DNA of 64,000 bases. Source: Oscheius tipulae (Eukaryota > Nematoda > Chromadorea > Rhabditida > Rhabditidae). The notes beneath the pieces are model-generated. The model was not told the origin of the DNA, made no database searches, and saw only the letters and a program-made list of their open reading frames with translations. Both the position numbers and the translations under genes were made by a program. Numbering within the stretch: position 1 is the stretch's first letter; the number at the start of each line of letters is the position of its first letter. The stretch is taken from positions 8,308,001-8,372,000 of the forward strand of contig JASJZH010000004.1 in the NCBI GenBank assembly GCA_037178975.1. The letters are read 5' to 3'. Below, piece after piece: positions 1 to 10,918 of the stretch.

Positions 1-2928
1 TCTAACTTTCGAACAGTTTCTGACCTACTTACTGTTGCTTTGAAACAGTCAAAATAACAACGTGTTTATTTGTAGCAACTACAATATTGTAGTGCGGAGA
101 AGCAAAAAGAGGCTCAGTGAGGTCAAAGCAAAACTTAAGGTTGCCCGATTCCTGTATATGGAACGGAGCTTAATCTGTAAACTTGAACCACAAAGAAACT
201 ACGGTAAAACTTGCAAAAGGAATATCGTGCAGATCTGACACTCAGGGCGATGTTACATACAAGTAACAGATAACTCAGATACGTCGTGAATGTACATTAC
301 AGATGGTTTATTGTGTGACTTGCATCGAACAAAAATACTTACTGTCAAAGAATAATATCTTATCATCTAGCTATTTCTGTCCACCTCGATTGCAAACGTT
401 CCAACTTGTGACTAGAGACAACATTGCCAGCAGCTGGAAAAGCCAGTCAACCGCGGGCTGTTCATTAATGGCCGCCAGCCAGGTTCAAAAGACCAGATCT
501 CTAATCTTTGCTCATAATTTGACCGACTCGCAATGAGTGAGTCAAGTACAAGGATGGAGTATTCTTTATTAGAAATCGTTAGTCTTCGACCGAGCTCACT
601 GTCTTGAATTAATTGGCCTTTTGCACTCTAATCCAATTTTAGCAAGTTGGGGGTGGGAAATACGGACAGTGACGAAAAAGGCGGAGCGTGCTAAAGGAAG
701 TACATTTCAGAATTTTTTATATCCGTCACCGAAGATCTCTGCCATTGAAGCGCAAAGAGCACTTGTTCGTGACACCCGCTAGAAATAAACAGATGGAGTG
801 TGACTCACACATGCCCACACACGCTCGTGAAATCTCGTTAACAGGTTTTCAATAATAGACACCTAATTGAATGCGAATGGTGATCTCAGAGCAAAAGCAA
901 GTTGTTTAGACAAAAAGACTTTAATTAGACTGATGTGAGAGCAGAATGTGGATGGAGAGCAGAGAACGATGTGTGCTCGAAATGGGAAAGCATAATCAGA
1001 ACGACTAGTTAGCGGCAAGGGAAAAATTGGGCAAGTCATTAGATAAAGGGAATTCTACAGTTTTCAATGTTCAACATAGTTAAAAATGCTAATGAAGCAA
1101 TCACAAGTTTTTGGAATCACTACTAGCACATGAACGCGAAAAGACATGAACTGCACGAAGCGAATACAAATATTCCGTGTAACCAGTAGCCTCTGTGAAG
1201 CTTCAGATCTTGTCAAGAATAGTTTGTGTTTGAAACCAGCTGCCGACGGCAGCTTCACAGTCTTTCAGTCCTGACTTAGCGTTGATAACAGGCGGTTTTA
1301 AGGCTTTTTCAATAACAGAAGTTTTTATTACATCTAACTTGTCTCTTTGTTTCTTGACATGAAAGGACTTGTCAGCTTTTTTGGGCATTAGTGCTGATAT
1401 GCAATTGTGCGGACATCATGACAGATAGACAGAGACGGACGGACACCACTGCGCTTTAGTAAAGAAAGATGTGTTATTGGTCTCTCTCTTCTTTGAGCTA
1501 ACAGGCCCTTATTTTGAGATGAATGATCATATGAAAACTCGGGTTTGATTTGAATTGTATGGTCGTGCACGTCCATTCTCTTTCCGAAAAGTGCTCTGTG
1601 CTCCAGACAGTGTTCTCTGGCTATGCGAAAACTGTCCATCAAAAAAGTTTTTGTTGATTACTCGTTCTACTCTCCCTGGACTCTATCGCTCCCTCATCCG
1701 CCTCAAGTATTGTCCAGTAGCGACGGCTGTCACCCTTGAATAGTAAAGAAAGTAAATATCTCTGGAGAGAAAATTCTACTTCTCCTAATCTACGATGAAA
1801 AACATGTTTACGCACATCCTGTGAGGAAACCCCAGAATTAGTCACTTCCCCTCCCGAAAAAGTGTTCTTTCCACTGTGAGATAGACCGTTCACGTGAATC
1901 TATGATGCGATTGTTGACTCCATGACGAAGCTCAGTGAGTGGTGGCAAATGGGGGTGCCATTGTTGAACTGGCGACAAACATCAGCTTTACTTTGTGTAT
2001 ACCGACCGAGAACTCAAGAGGCGGTTGGACGGTATATAACAAACTCAAGGCAAGGTGGTAAAGATCAGCGACAACCCCTGACACCAGTTTTTACTTTCAT
2101 TTAAACTCATTCTTTTTTGTCTATCGTAACGTTATCTATAGACTACGAAAAGAATCTTTAATGCATAGTTTAGCTTTTGTTAAATAAGGAAAAGAGCAGA
2201 AACTGTTTTTAAAAAATAAGTTAAAAAGCCTCAGCACATAAGAACAATAAATGTATTGTTGACTAGTCCTAGAAAACATTTTGAAATCCTCATTTCAAGA
2301 GCTTTTCGGAAAGAAAAAAGCGTGTAATCCTGGAATTGGGGAAGAGTTTTGGAGAGCAATCTTTATGCCAAACAGGCATGTTTCCCAGGAAATTCGAAGA
2401 TTGAAAAGGCACCGCTGTAAAGAGTTACCCTACATATCTGGAGAGAGGAGCCCCAAAGATCCCAGTTATAAGCGCATGAACCACTTTTTCCCTACCAAGT
2501 CGCATCACTAATCGGCCTAGAGAGGTAGAAGACCACGCCTGAGAGAACGATGGAAGAGCAAAATGTAACTGAATAAAAAATCTGTGAGAAGTGACTCAGA
2601 AATGTAGTCGAAAATTTGTTATCTAACAGCTGTAACAACTTTGATCGGCTGCGAGATATTGGTGTTCCATTGATCTCCAGCCATTAATTGGCGCTGTAGG
2701 GATACCGGAAAGGGATTTAATCGAGCCAAAACTTGGTTGGGGACGAGAATAGCGAAACCAAAATGAAGCTGTAGCGACTTCCGGGCTCATTTTATCACGC
2801 CGACATAATAGTAAGTGAGAGGAAGCACCCCCTTATATCCAACCACATGATCTCTGACTCTGATCTGATTTTGACTCACGCCTCTCGAGCGCCTACTCTC
2901 TCAAATCAAATCGTCATGACTTTAGAAA
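1..2928. other. Gene-free spacer with one dispersed repeat copy
   Basis: No open frame here has a recognisable domain, a convincing signal peptide or a consistent exon chain. The longest frames (60-84 codons) lie on both strands and overlap each other, as expected by chance. The one structured element I see is the dispersed repeat copy at about 1195-1480, listed separately. The last 100 bases act as upstream sequence for the transthyretin-like gene. Confidence 0.6.
1195..1480. repeat. Dispersed hairpin-bearing repeat, copy 1
   Basis: This stretch begins with a perfect small hairpin (GCTGCC-GAC-GGCAGC near 1240). It then carries a block like 'gcgttgataacaggcgg...aataacagaag', a 'gacttgtcagc' motif, a run of GACAGA/GACGGAC units and the box 'gcgctttagtaaag'. 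The same blocks occur in the same order at 10165-10395 and, reverse-complemented, at 48855-49300, so this is a repeat family. Its class (MITE or other) is not clear from the sequence. Confidence 0.6.
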
Positions 2929-3449
2929 ATGATGTATCTATTCCTTCTCATCTCAATTCCTCTCGCTAATGGGCTTTTGGGCATCATTGGGACCACGCAA
3001 TCCATCGCAGTTCAAGGAACTCTGCTCTGCAATGGTCAGCCTGCTGGATCTGTCAAGGTCAAGCTCTACGACGTCAACACCTGTACATTATCGTTTTGTG
3101 ACTTGTTTAAAAGGATCATTTAAGTCAGTCTGGATAACTTTCTTGACGAGGAATACTCTGATGCCTACGGAAGATTCACTCTATCAGGTCACGAGACGGA
3201 CATCACGACCATGGATCCAAAATTCAATATCTACCACAAGTGCAATTACAATGGGGTAAGACACATAAATAACCTAACTAACATGCCTATTCATCTAACT
3301 ATTTTCAGCCCTGTTACCAAAAAGTTGCAGTCAAAATTCCTCATTCCTACGTGACGGAAAGTAGTTCTGATCCTAAGTTGACACTCGATGCGGGAGAGAT
3401 TGAACTTGCTGGAACGCTCAGTGGACAGACTGTGGACTGCCTCAACTAA
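2929..3449 (+). CDS. Transthyretin-like family (TTR) secreted protein
   Basis: Nematode TTR-like proteins are small secreted beta-sandwich proteins with varied extracellular roles. Three exons can be read. Exon 1 gives an N-terminal signal peptide (MMYLFLLISIPLANG) followed by the family strand GTLLCNGQPAGSVKVKLYD. Exon 2 gives DEEYSDAYGRFTLSGHETD and ends in YHKCNYNG. Exon 3 gives PCYQKVAVKIP and ends LSGQTVDCLN before the stop. The spaced cysteines in YHKC, PCYQ and VDCLN are usual for the family. Intron 1 appears to end in TTTAAG rather than TTTCAG, because only that acceptor keeps the frame; intron 2 is standard. An AATAAA poly-A signal lies near 3525. A further homologous terminal exon lies 260 bp downstream. 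The specific ttr paralogue cannot be assigned. Confidence 0.85.
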
Positions 3450-3707
3450 TATAACAACTGAACTCTTAGATTTCTTTAAAAAAAACCTTGCTCTTGAAAA
3501 AATGATTAACATGTCTCTTTCTTAATAAATCTCTTTCCATCCTGTCACCTTCCTCACAATGATTTTTGTTAAGTACAAGTAAAAGAAAAAGATGCACTCT
3601 AGGGATCTCCACGATAAACCAAGCCTAAGTTTACGGAAAAACTGTTCTTCGGACATCCTGAAATACACTCAAAACCTTGAGATAATAACTATACAGGTTT
3701 TTTTCAG

Positions 3708-3866
3708 CTCTGCGACCAGAAAGTCGAAATTATAATTCCGAGTTCATACATCACTACTGGTTCAACCCCACAGAAAGCATTCAATGCAGGGACAATTGAG
3801 CTGGCTGGTACATTCTCTGGCCAAACTACTGATTGCTTGAACAAGAGAAGAAGAAGAAACGTGTAA
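3708..3866 (+). other. Duplicated TTR terminal exon (alternative exon or remnant)
   Basis: A strong acceptor (TTTTTTTCAG at 3698-3707) opens into LCDQKVEIIIPSSYIT, then AGTIELAGTFSGQTTDCLN, then an RRRRN-containing tail and a stop. This is a diverged copy of the last exon of the upstream TTR gene. It enters in the same phase (phase 0) as that exon, so it could replace it as a mutually exclusive terminal exon and change only the C-terminus, adding a basic tail. AATAAA-like signals follow at about 3871-3890. No matching first or second exon is visible nearby, so the other reading is the surviving 3' exon of a deleted tandem paralogue. RNA reads would decide between the two. Confidence 0.7.
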
Positions 3867-4217
3867 TACGATGAATAAATCATTCAATGAATAATTTTTG
3901 TCAGTTGGATACTCCGCTTAAACGGTGTTAGTCGATTCCTAGGATTTGTGTTTACAGAATTCTTTATAGGCGTGAGAGTTCAGTAGCAGAGAAATTTTTG
4001 TCGCCTGACAAATCTTGTTTTATTCCGTTCAATTCGTCCACGTCGAATAAAACATTGATGATGACTGTACGCACAGACACAGGTCACATGCAACCTAATA
4101 GACGAGACTAATTTGAACGAGGTAACGGCTGCGAACTTTGAGACTCACAGTGAACGAAGATGTGATTACTTCAAATAAATAGTTTATTGCCGCTTGTAGA
4201 AGATCAATAATTTGAGT

Positions 4218-5313
4218 TTAGTATCCGGGTCCAGCAGAGTTGGCCGGTTCATTGTAGCCGGAAGCTGGGGGATTTGGATGAGAAGCAAGTCCGGAAGGTC
4301 CACTAGGGTTGGCCGTGTTGTCGTAACCAGGATCTGAAGGTCCCGAAGGTGTGGAGGGTCCGGCGGGGCCAGTAGGTAGGGAGGGATTGACGGGAGTGGA
4401 CAGGCTGGTGGGTGTAGGTGGACTGTAAGGTTCTTCCTCGCGGAGCATAGTCCTGGGTGGACAGGGACAGTAGGCAGCATCTGGTCCTGGAGTGCCAGGC
4501 TCTCCGTTTCCTCCAGGACTACCCGGTCCTCCATTCTGACCATTGTTTCCGGCAGGTCCATCGGGTCCTGGAGCTCCGATTCCTCCAGGCTGCCCATCGT
4601 AACCGGGTGCTCCAGGGTTTCCAGCTGGGCCAACAGGTCCAGGAGCTCCGGGTGCTCCTGGAGCTCCTTTACCCTTTCTTCCACGCATACCATCGCGTCC
4701 ACGACCTCCGGGAGCTCCAACCATGCCGGGAAGTCCAACTTCTCCATTTTCACCGGGTGTACCGGGCTGTCCATCAGCTCCAGGCATTCCGGGCTGTCCA
4801 TCGTTACCATTGGAGCCAGCAGGCCCAGGAGATCCGTCAGGTCCGGGAGCTCCAACAGCCCCTGCGGGACAGGTGATGCACTTGTTTCCATCGGTAGACT
4901 TCTGAACCATTCCTCCATCACCAGGTTTTCCAGCATCTCCGGGCTTTCCATTTTCTCCAGGTGTTCCAGGAGCTCCAGGTGGACCAGCAGGGCCGACAGG
5001 ACAATCATTGGGTTGAGGACCACAGTTGCATTTGTTGCTGTCATCGTCGTACCCTCTCTTACTTCTGCCGATCAGCTGACTGAACGAGGATTGCTCTTGA
5101 ACAGTTGTGGGCAGCATTCCATTCCAGGCCTCATTAGCATAGCTCTGGACGCGAATGGTACTTACTATAAGAGACTCTTACTTTGAACTCGTGCAAATCT
5201 CCCAACGAGTCCTCGTAGAATGTCAAAATGTCGTTGTACAGATATGCTCCAGCAAACAGAACAGGCAGAAGAGCAGCAGTACTCAACGCGACGGCGATGG
5301 CTGCTATATTCAT
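4218..5313 (-). CDS. Cuticle collagen
   Basis: This is a structural collagen of the nematode cuticle, secreted by the hypodermis and processed before cross-linking. Exon 1 (5313-5182) encodes [20 protein letters not shown], an N-terminal membrane/signal segment, followed by [20 protein letters not shown] 37-bp intron (5181-5145) follows, then exon 2 (5144-4218). The conserved pre-repeat box reads [12 protein letters not shown] and ends in a subtilisin-type RSKR cleavage site. The Cys cluster [10 protein letters not shown] precedes interrupted Gly-X-Y blocks with a central CITC, and the triple-helical part closes with YCPCPPRT. An unusual Pro/Ser/Gly/Asn-rich tail of about 75 residues extends beyond that box and ends PGY. 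Large open frames on the other strand and in other frames here come from Gly-X-Y codon periodicity and are not genes. Confidence 0.95.
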
Positions 5314-5930
5314 TGCAGAAACCTAAAAAAATCTATAAGACAATAAGAATAGTCAAACCATTCTTGGGAAGAAGCCCGAAGTGATGCCTGTCCATTATTG
5401 CTTAATGGCCATCTTTTATAGTGTCAGGCGTTGCGTTTGAGAAGAACTGAAAAAGAGGTCTATGCGGGTACGCGGTCAGTCGGGCAGCCCTTTTTCAGCC
5501 GAAAATAACATGCTGCTGTCAAGGCTTCCACGCGATTTGGCAATTGGAATTGATGAGCATGTTTATTGTCCTGGCGAGGACAGAAAAGGGACTCCACACA
5601 TACCCACAGCTCAATTCGTTGACAGACGCCGGCAGCTGTCTATGTTGCATTGTAAGCCGCGAGATAGTACGGGTGCGACTTTGCTGGATCATTACAAGAA
5701 CACCAACCTAAATGGTCTTAATGTCAAACTGGGAGGAAAATAAAAAATGATACCAGGACCAACAATGTAATAGGCAGCGCTAATGTAATGTGTACTTTTG
5801 ACTCAAACAATATTTTGTGAGTCTACAATGTCAGGTTCAACGCCATGATGCCTCTATAAAATAGCTCCATTCCGATAAGCTTAACCTTGAAGAGACAAAG
5901 CATACTCGTAACATAACCAGCATTGTTAAA
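5314..5930. other. Spacer upstream of the collagen; nothing firm
   Basis: This is the 5' flank of the minus-strand collagen and probably holds its promoter. A plus-strand open frame at 5462-5743 has no signal peptide, no splice partners and no recognisable motif, so I do not call it. Confidence 0.4.
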
Positions 5931-5937
5931 TATGATA

Positions 5938-6055
5938 AGAACGTACTGGAGAAAAATGGAGCCAAACGGGGTCTGGACCATGGGAGCGGCAAGCGACCCA
6001 ATCTAGGAACCGTCTTCAATACCGTTAAATAAATATTCAAATGTTCAAATGTTTC
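5938..6055 (+). mobile_element. 5'-truncated remnant of an RTE-like LINE 3' end
   Basis: The frame ends with W-T-M-G-A-A-S-D-P-I-stop, matching the C-terminus of the LINE at 62-64 kb (M-G-A-A-R-E-P-stop). The core 'atgggagcggcaag' is identical. It is followed by AAATAAATA and a short tandem tail (repeated TTCAAATG), analogous to the AAATTGT tail of the intact 3' end. Only about 120 bp remain, with heavy divergence upstream, so this is a dead old copy. Confidence 0.6.
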
Positions 6056-6159
6056 GCACTTTAAAATGTTTTCAAAAATAAAACGATACCTGCGCCCAAA
6101 ATTGTCCAGATTATGATTTTTGAAACTACTACGTCACACTCCTTATCGTGAAGCTCTAG

Positions 6160-6167
6160 TATAAAAG
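6160..6167 (+). promoter_or_regulatory. TATA box of the C-type lectin gene
   Basis: TATAAAAG lies 34 bp before the start codon of the lectin gene. The same TATAAAAG-type box precedes several small secreted-protein genes in this window. Confidence 0.55.
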
Positions 6168-6193
6168 AATCGTTACATCTACGCTTATCAGCG

Positions 6194-9100
6194 ATGCTCG
6201 TCATATTAAGCTTGTTCTCTCTACTTCCACGTAAACGGAAACTGTTTCAAAATAGTCATGTTTTAGCTGTAACTCCGTTCGTATGCCCATTGGACACGTT
6301 CGACTACACATTCAACCGAACAGGAGATGCCAGCTGTTCTAGCAATGTGAGCCTTTCATTTTGTTGTAAAATGGTTCTCAGATTTGGGACGGTTATCCAG
6401 GAATGAGGTACACTTATTCACAACAATGCGCACAATCGGACTCTTTGCTTCCAAAAATTACTAACGTTTTCATGAACACCGCACTTCAACAGCAAAATCG
6501 CAATCTGTGGTTGTCTCTCTATTGCTTAGGCAATACTCCTGACTCGTGTTTTTGGGACAATGGAACTCAGTTGAAAGCTGCAGATTACAATAACTTTGCT
6601 CCTGGTTTGTTTTGGCTTCCTGTTTGCCACTTATCGCTCAAAGCAATAAATTTACAAGAACTGCGTTGCAGGATTCCCAAACGCTTCCGTCTCAGCATGT
6701 GTTTTCATAAACGCCACCACCGGACAGTGGCAGAGTTATTCTTGCAATGGAGGCGAGTATCTCATCTCGGCCAGATGCGATTTCCATGTGGACCAAAAAA
6801 GTTACTTAGTGTATTAACTTTTCAACAAACCGTTTTAGTTTCCGTTTGCGGGAAGGTCAACACTACAGGGCACTACCTAAGTGATTATTCTAAGCCTACG
6901 CCCTTCAATAATTTTTGCTACTATCCTGCTCATTTCAACTTTTTCGGTTCTTCGTCTGATCCTGTCGTGACCAAGTCAATTGAAGACGCTCAAGCGATAT
7001 GCTCCTCTCTGTGTGGGAATCTTGTTTCGATCCACTCTACCGGAGTAGGCATAAAGAATTTTGTGCAAAACCTGCTTCTCAGGAGAAGTTTTATCTGTGT
7101 TATATAGAGAAAGGGAATACACTCTGGTCCGCTTAATTCAAGACTTTGGCTTTAGAAGGATGATTCCGATCATAGGATCTAGGCTTTTGTCGGAGCTTTA
7201 TCATATAACTTTAAGTGTTTGCATCGAGTAGTGAGAAAAAAACTCTTGTCATCTGAACTTGCCCACTTCTCGTATCAATACTATTCCTTATTTTAATTAA
7301 AAAAAAGTCCATTGGTTATCCTTGAGAGCCACTTCCAATCAATCTGTCCACTTCGTGTCTTTCGTCTTACCTGCTTTCAACTCTTACTTTTCAACTAACC
7401 TTTTTTCAACGTGTGAGTTTTTCGAATTCACATCTTGACCTGTCACCTTGTCCCCCTCCCTATCCTGTCATCCCTCTATTTCTTTATTCTAAGAACGCAC
7501 ATCTTGGCTAGTCACCTACGTCTCTTCGCTCCTTTGAACCCACCTCTAATCCTGTAACCCTATTCATTCTCCTATCCTGTGAATCCACTTCTTATCCTTT
7601 TGCCTTATCCACTTCCATGTCATGTCATCCTGTTTATTCTCATATCCTTTGAACCCATGTTTTATTCGTGTGAACTTGGGCCCTATTACTTATCCTTTAT
7701 ACTCCTCTATTTCCAAATCACATATTTCTCCGTTCCAAAATCACCAATTCTGTCTGTCTCTCAAAAACTTTTGAGCTGTATCTGGGTTTCCGATCAAAAT
7801 GCAGTAAAGACCCATTCTCTACAAAATAGTACGTTACAAAAATCCCGGACCCTCGGTCCCTCGCGTCCAACCTTTCAGTGTCTATAATCGGCTACGCACA
7901 GACGGCTTCCGACAGCCAGACAGACACAGAGACGCGCGGACAATATTAAATGTTGAAAAGTCTCTCTTTTGACACCCAAATCAAAATTGCTTTCCAGCAC
8001 AACAATCAGTAGGAGCCTGTGCATTTCTGGACAATCATGCTGGGAACAACATCTGGTACAGCGGTCCATGCAACATTAGCTTTGTAGAAAACATATTTGT
8101 ATGCAAAAGAGGTTTTTTCTCTCTTGCTCAGTTTTTTTGTAGCCAGTTCAGCTTTGAACTCCGTATGCTCCCCACCGACTGACGCGCTCATTCCGCCAAC
8201 GTCTCCCCTAGTCTGCTCTACACCCCTCGTTGCTGATGGTTATAATGGAACAGCCACGTTCTTATCGCCTGGCTTCCCCTATTACCCCTACGGAACTGCT
8301 CCAAATCATTGTGAATACATCTACGAAACATGGGATGGAGCTCAAGTCAGTTTCTCCATGAGCACTGCTCTGAGCAATTTTGCTCCCAATGACAACAGCA
8401 CCTTCAAACTGTACAGTTCAGCGAGCGCTACTACTCCATTTGAAAGGTTAGTGAATTCATTCTATTAAATGCGAGTAGTCTCCGTGTGTGAAATTTTTGA
8501 ACCAACGGAGTTAGACAGAGCTTTACTGTAACCATGGTACGCTGATAGCACGAGCGCGGAAGAAAAAACGCATTTTTGCGGAATAATTAAAAGACACTTG
8601 TTACTGTACAATATTTTTTAGCCATGTTGTAAACACCAGTGGTTCGGATCCTCTGCCTCGATGGTATAGTTACTCTCCAACCAATTATCTTAGATTGGCA
8701 TATGACACTCCGGGAGATGATGACTACTCGCATAGTTTTACCATTTTTGCTCAGGATACAGTAAGTTCCGCGAATCGAAAGCTTTGTAAATCGAACACTG
8801 TTCAGGAAAACTGAGTTTATCATTTGTGATAGATTGGGGTTATCTCGATTTCTTCAATGATACGGCATCTGACTTGTATATGCAGGTGAAGGCATTTAGC
8901 TTATCAGCCGTATACTATTTTAGCAATATTACCTGGCATCCGGCGTTCTTAACAGTTTAGGCTATAAGCAATACAACAAAGTAGTGCAATTCTACCCTGT
9001 CCAAAACAGCGGCATCTACGGTCATGTTAATTTAAGTACTCCCTTTTTAACGCCGGAGCAGTATGATTATAATAGTAATTTATGGCAAAATCTTAATATT

Positions 9101-9581
9101 CCACCTACAAGTAGAGATCAAGTCTCGTTGTGCAGGGAAGAGTTCAAAATCGTATAACGAGAAACTTTATAGTGCGATTGACCAAATCAACTCTTATCAA
9201 ATTCCAACTGGATATTCTCTCGGTCCTATAATTCTCCCACCGGGAAATCCGCACACGTGTTTGATTTTCTTCTCAGGACGGTCGGTTTCTTGATCATCCG
9301 AGAAACTATTTTGTTTTCCAACTCGCTGTTTCAGATCAGCAGAGGATTTTAAAGCCTGCAATCGGCTATCCACCAATAAGTTCGATTATACCTTTGGAGT
9401 CGGCGTGAACGGTAAGTATCTTTTGCAGCAATTCATATTAACTTATTTAGGAGCAACTGGAGTGTCAACAGTAACGCAGAACTTCTACCAAACAACCGAC
9501 CTCGGATGGAATGACGAGAATAACCTTGTTGACCTTCTTCTGAATACTATGATGCCTTATCCTGATCTACCAAAATCGTAG
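6194..9581 (+). CDS. C-type lectin with CTLD-CTLD-CUB and VWA-like region (exon chain partly uncertain)
   Basis: This is a secreted multidomain lectin of the nematode CLEC type, whose relatives are usually implicated in carbohydrate binding and immunity. Exon 1 (6194-6230) gives the signal peptide. Exons 6267-6346, 6382-6604 and 6672-6800 form the first CTLD (PFVCPLDTFDYTF, then WLSLYC, CFWDNGT, ARCDF). The exon from 6839 starts a second CTLD (VCGK, FNNFCYYPAHFNFF, LCGNLVSIHS). Exon 7998-8111 carries a CTLD end (NNIWYSGPCNISFVENIFVC). Exons 8152-8446 and 8622-8764 form a CUB-like domain (NGTATFLSPGFPYYPYG). Later exons to 9581 read as a divergent von Willebrand A-like region (LSFVIDWGYLDFF, HTCLIFFSGRS, FDYTFGVGVNG). 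The central part of CTLD2 is not visible; the intervening 900 bp is repeat-rich. The locus could therefore be two genes or a damaged one. Confidence 0.7.
7375..7690. repeat. Degenerate pyrimidine-rich tandem repeat in lectin intron
   Basis: Variants of a roughly 30-base unit, 'ctatcctgtgaacccac', recur about eight times with drift (7469, 7551, 7576, 7647 and others). A similar CT-rich array with 'cactctttgaacc' units lies at about 48500-48600. This looks like an old minisatellite and contains no gene. Confidence 0.5.
7880..7955. repeat. Dispersed repeat fragment
   Basis: The string 'cagacagacacagagacgcgcggacaatattaaa' closely matches the left edge of the repeat at 48860 ('cagacagacagagacgcgaggacattttaaa'). 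It lies in the lectin intron, 40 bp before the exon encoding the end of CTLD2. Confidence 0.55.
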
Positions 9582-9778
9582 AGCCAAATAAAGTGTTCTG
9601 GCATGTTAATTAAACCAGACTCTTGAATATATAGTCTCAAAAAAAGTTTTAACGTAGTAGTATTACATTTTGCTGCCACTGACCGTTGTGAGTGAGGTAT
9701 GCGTAAACTTCTAACTTTTGGCACATTAGTTATGTTTAATTCAAACATGGAGTTATACTAAACTTCTTGCACATTTAC

Positions 9779-9950
9779 TGAGAGATAGAAAGACGGAGAG
9801 ACAGGGAGACAGAAAAACAGAAGGATAGAAAGATAGAGAGATAAAGAGACAGAGAGATAGAAAGACAAAGAGACACGGACAGAGAAATAAGGAGAGACAA
9901 TGAGACCGACAGACGAGAAGGGGAGAAGTGCTAGGCAGGCTCCACAAAAG
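9779..9950. repeat. GACAGAGA-type simple repeat
   Basis: A purine-rich low-complexity run made of GATAGAAAGACAGAGA-type units, with almost no T on the plus strand. It gives long spurious Ser/Leu/Phe-rich frames on the minus strand. It is not a CRISPR array, because there are no unique spacers. Confidence 0.7.
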
Positions 9951-10164
9951 GCTATCGAGTAAAGACAGGTATAAATGGGCAGCTCAGGTAGACAAAGAGA
10001 AATTGATAAGGGTAGACGAAAAGAGTAGAGAGACGAGCCCAGTAGAAGAACAGTGAGAAAATGACGGAGAGATAGCGCAGTTGCTTGAGTCGGAGGCGGC
10101 TAGTTTGCCTATAAGTAGCTTGTTTGAAAAAACTGAGACATTGTAAGTGGCAAAACTCCAAAGA

Positions 10165-10395
10165 TATAGAATAGTGATCACCAACTGTCTACGACGGCTT
10201 CGCCGACCGATGTTTTGATTTAGTATTGACAACAGGCGGCTGTTCCGCTTTCCCCAATAGCAGAAGTTCCAAAGTTTACCACAGAGCGGACTTGTCAACT
10301 AAACTCTTGACTTGCCAACTTTTGCTTCGTGGTGATGCACAGACAGACACCATTACACTTTAGTAGTAGAGAGATGACGAGAATTTGGAGTTGGT
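10165..10395. repeat. Dispersed hairpin-bearing repeat, copy 2
   Basis: The order is the same as in the 1.2-kb copy: a hairpin (CGGCTTCGCCG near 10195), then 'gtattgacaacaggcgg', 'caatagcagaagttcc', 'gacttgtcaac', 'cacagacagacaccattacactttagtagtagagagatg'. The shared order of blocks, not only base composition, shows common descent. Confidence 0.65.
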
Positions 10396-10429
10396 TTGAA
10401 CGATTAGGGTATTGTGACAGAGTGAGAGT

Positions 10430-10500
10430 AAATATCCAGGAGCAACTGGGGTCTCATCAGTAACGCATATTGCTTTTGGATACAAACAGTCCTCTGACCT
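10430..10500 (+). pseudogene. Decayed copy of the lectin gene's last exon
   Basis: 'caggagcaactggggtctcatcagtaacgc' closely matches the last lectin exon starting near 9451 ('aggagcaactggagtgtcaacagtaacgc'). After about 60 bases the similarity fades and the frame is not maintained. This is a tandem duplication remnant about 1 kb downstream of the source exon. Confidence 0.6.
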
Positions 10501-10814
10501 TTTCTGCTCGTAAATTAAATGGCCAAGCAATACAATTCTGTTTAGTCTTTACTCGGTACAAATAGAGTCAAAGCTTTGATATGTAAGGTAAAAGACATTT
10601 TTTGCAGCTTTCTCCGTGTTTGCCCTCTGGGGCGCAGACAAGTTTTTGTTTCTCGGTCAGACGTATCGGCTGACGCGATCAGCACTATTAGTGTAAGACA
10701 GAAAGGCGCCTAAAGCTAACTGACAGGTTTGAGGCTGTGAACTAACAGCCGAACAAGGAAACCTGTACCGGCTGCCTGTGGCCTTTTTGGCCCTCCGTTT
10801 GTAATGTCGAGTGG

Positions 10815-10822
10815 TATAAAAG
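10815..10822 (+). promoter_or_regulatory. TATA box of the plus-strand collagen
   Basis: TATAAAAG about 100 bp before the collagen start codon, with a pyrimidine-rich tract and a TTCAG trans-splice-like acceptor between them. Confidence 0.5.
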
Positions 10823-10918
10823 GCACCGGAGGAGGGTAGATGGCAACAACTCGCCAAAACAGCGGGCAGTTCCCAAGGTTCTTTCGTTTTTTTTTCTTTT
10901 CTCAACTATGTGGTTCAG

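Noticed and set aside
1388-1893. Overlapping 84-codon minus-strand frames
   Set aside because: They include the dispersed repeat block and have no protein-family features.
4184-5044. Long minus-strand frames overlapping the collagen (286 codons) and plus-strand frames at 4457-4905
   Set aside because: They are shifted readings of Gly-X-Y codon repeats. The true frame has the signal segment, RSKR site and CPCPPR box.
5462-5743. 93-codon plus-strand frame upstream of the collagen
   Set aside because: No motif, no signal peptide, no splice partners; coding status cannot be supported.
9779-9950. Regularly repeated short units, considered as a CRISPR-like or telomeric array
   Set aside because: The units are simple purine-rich microsatellite without unique spacers, and they lack a nematode telomere repeat (TTAGGC)n.
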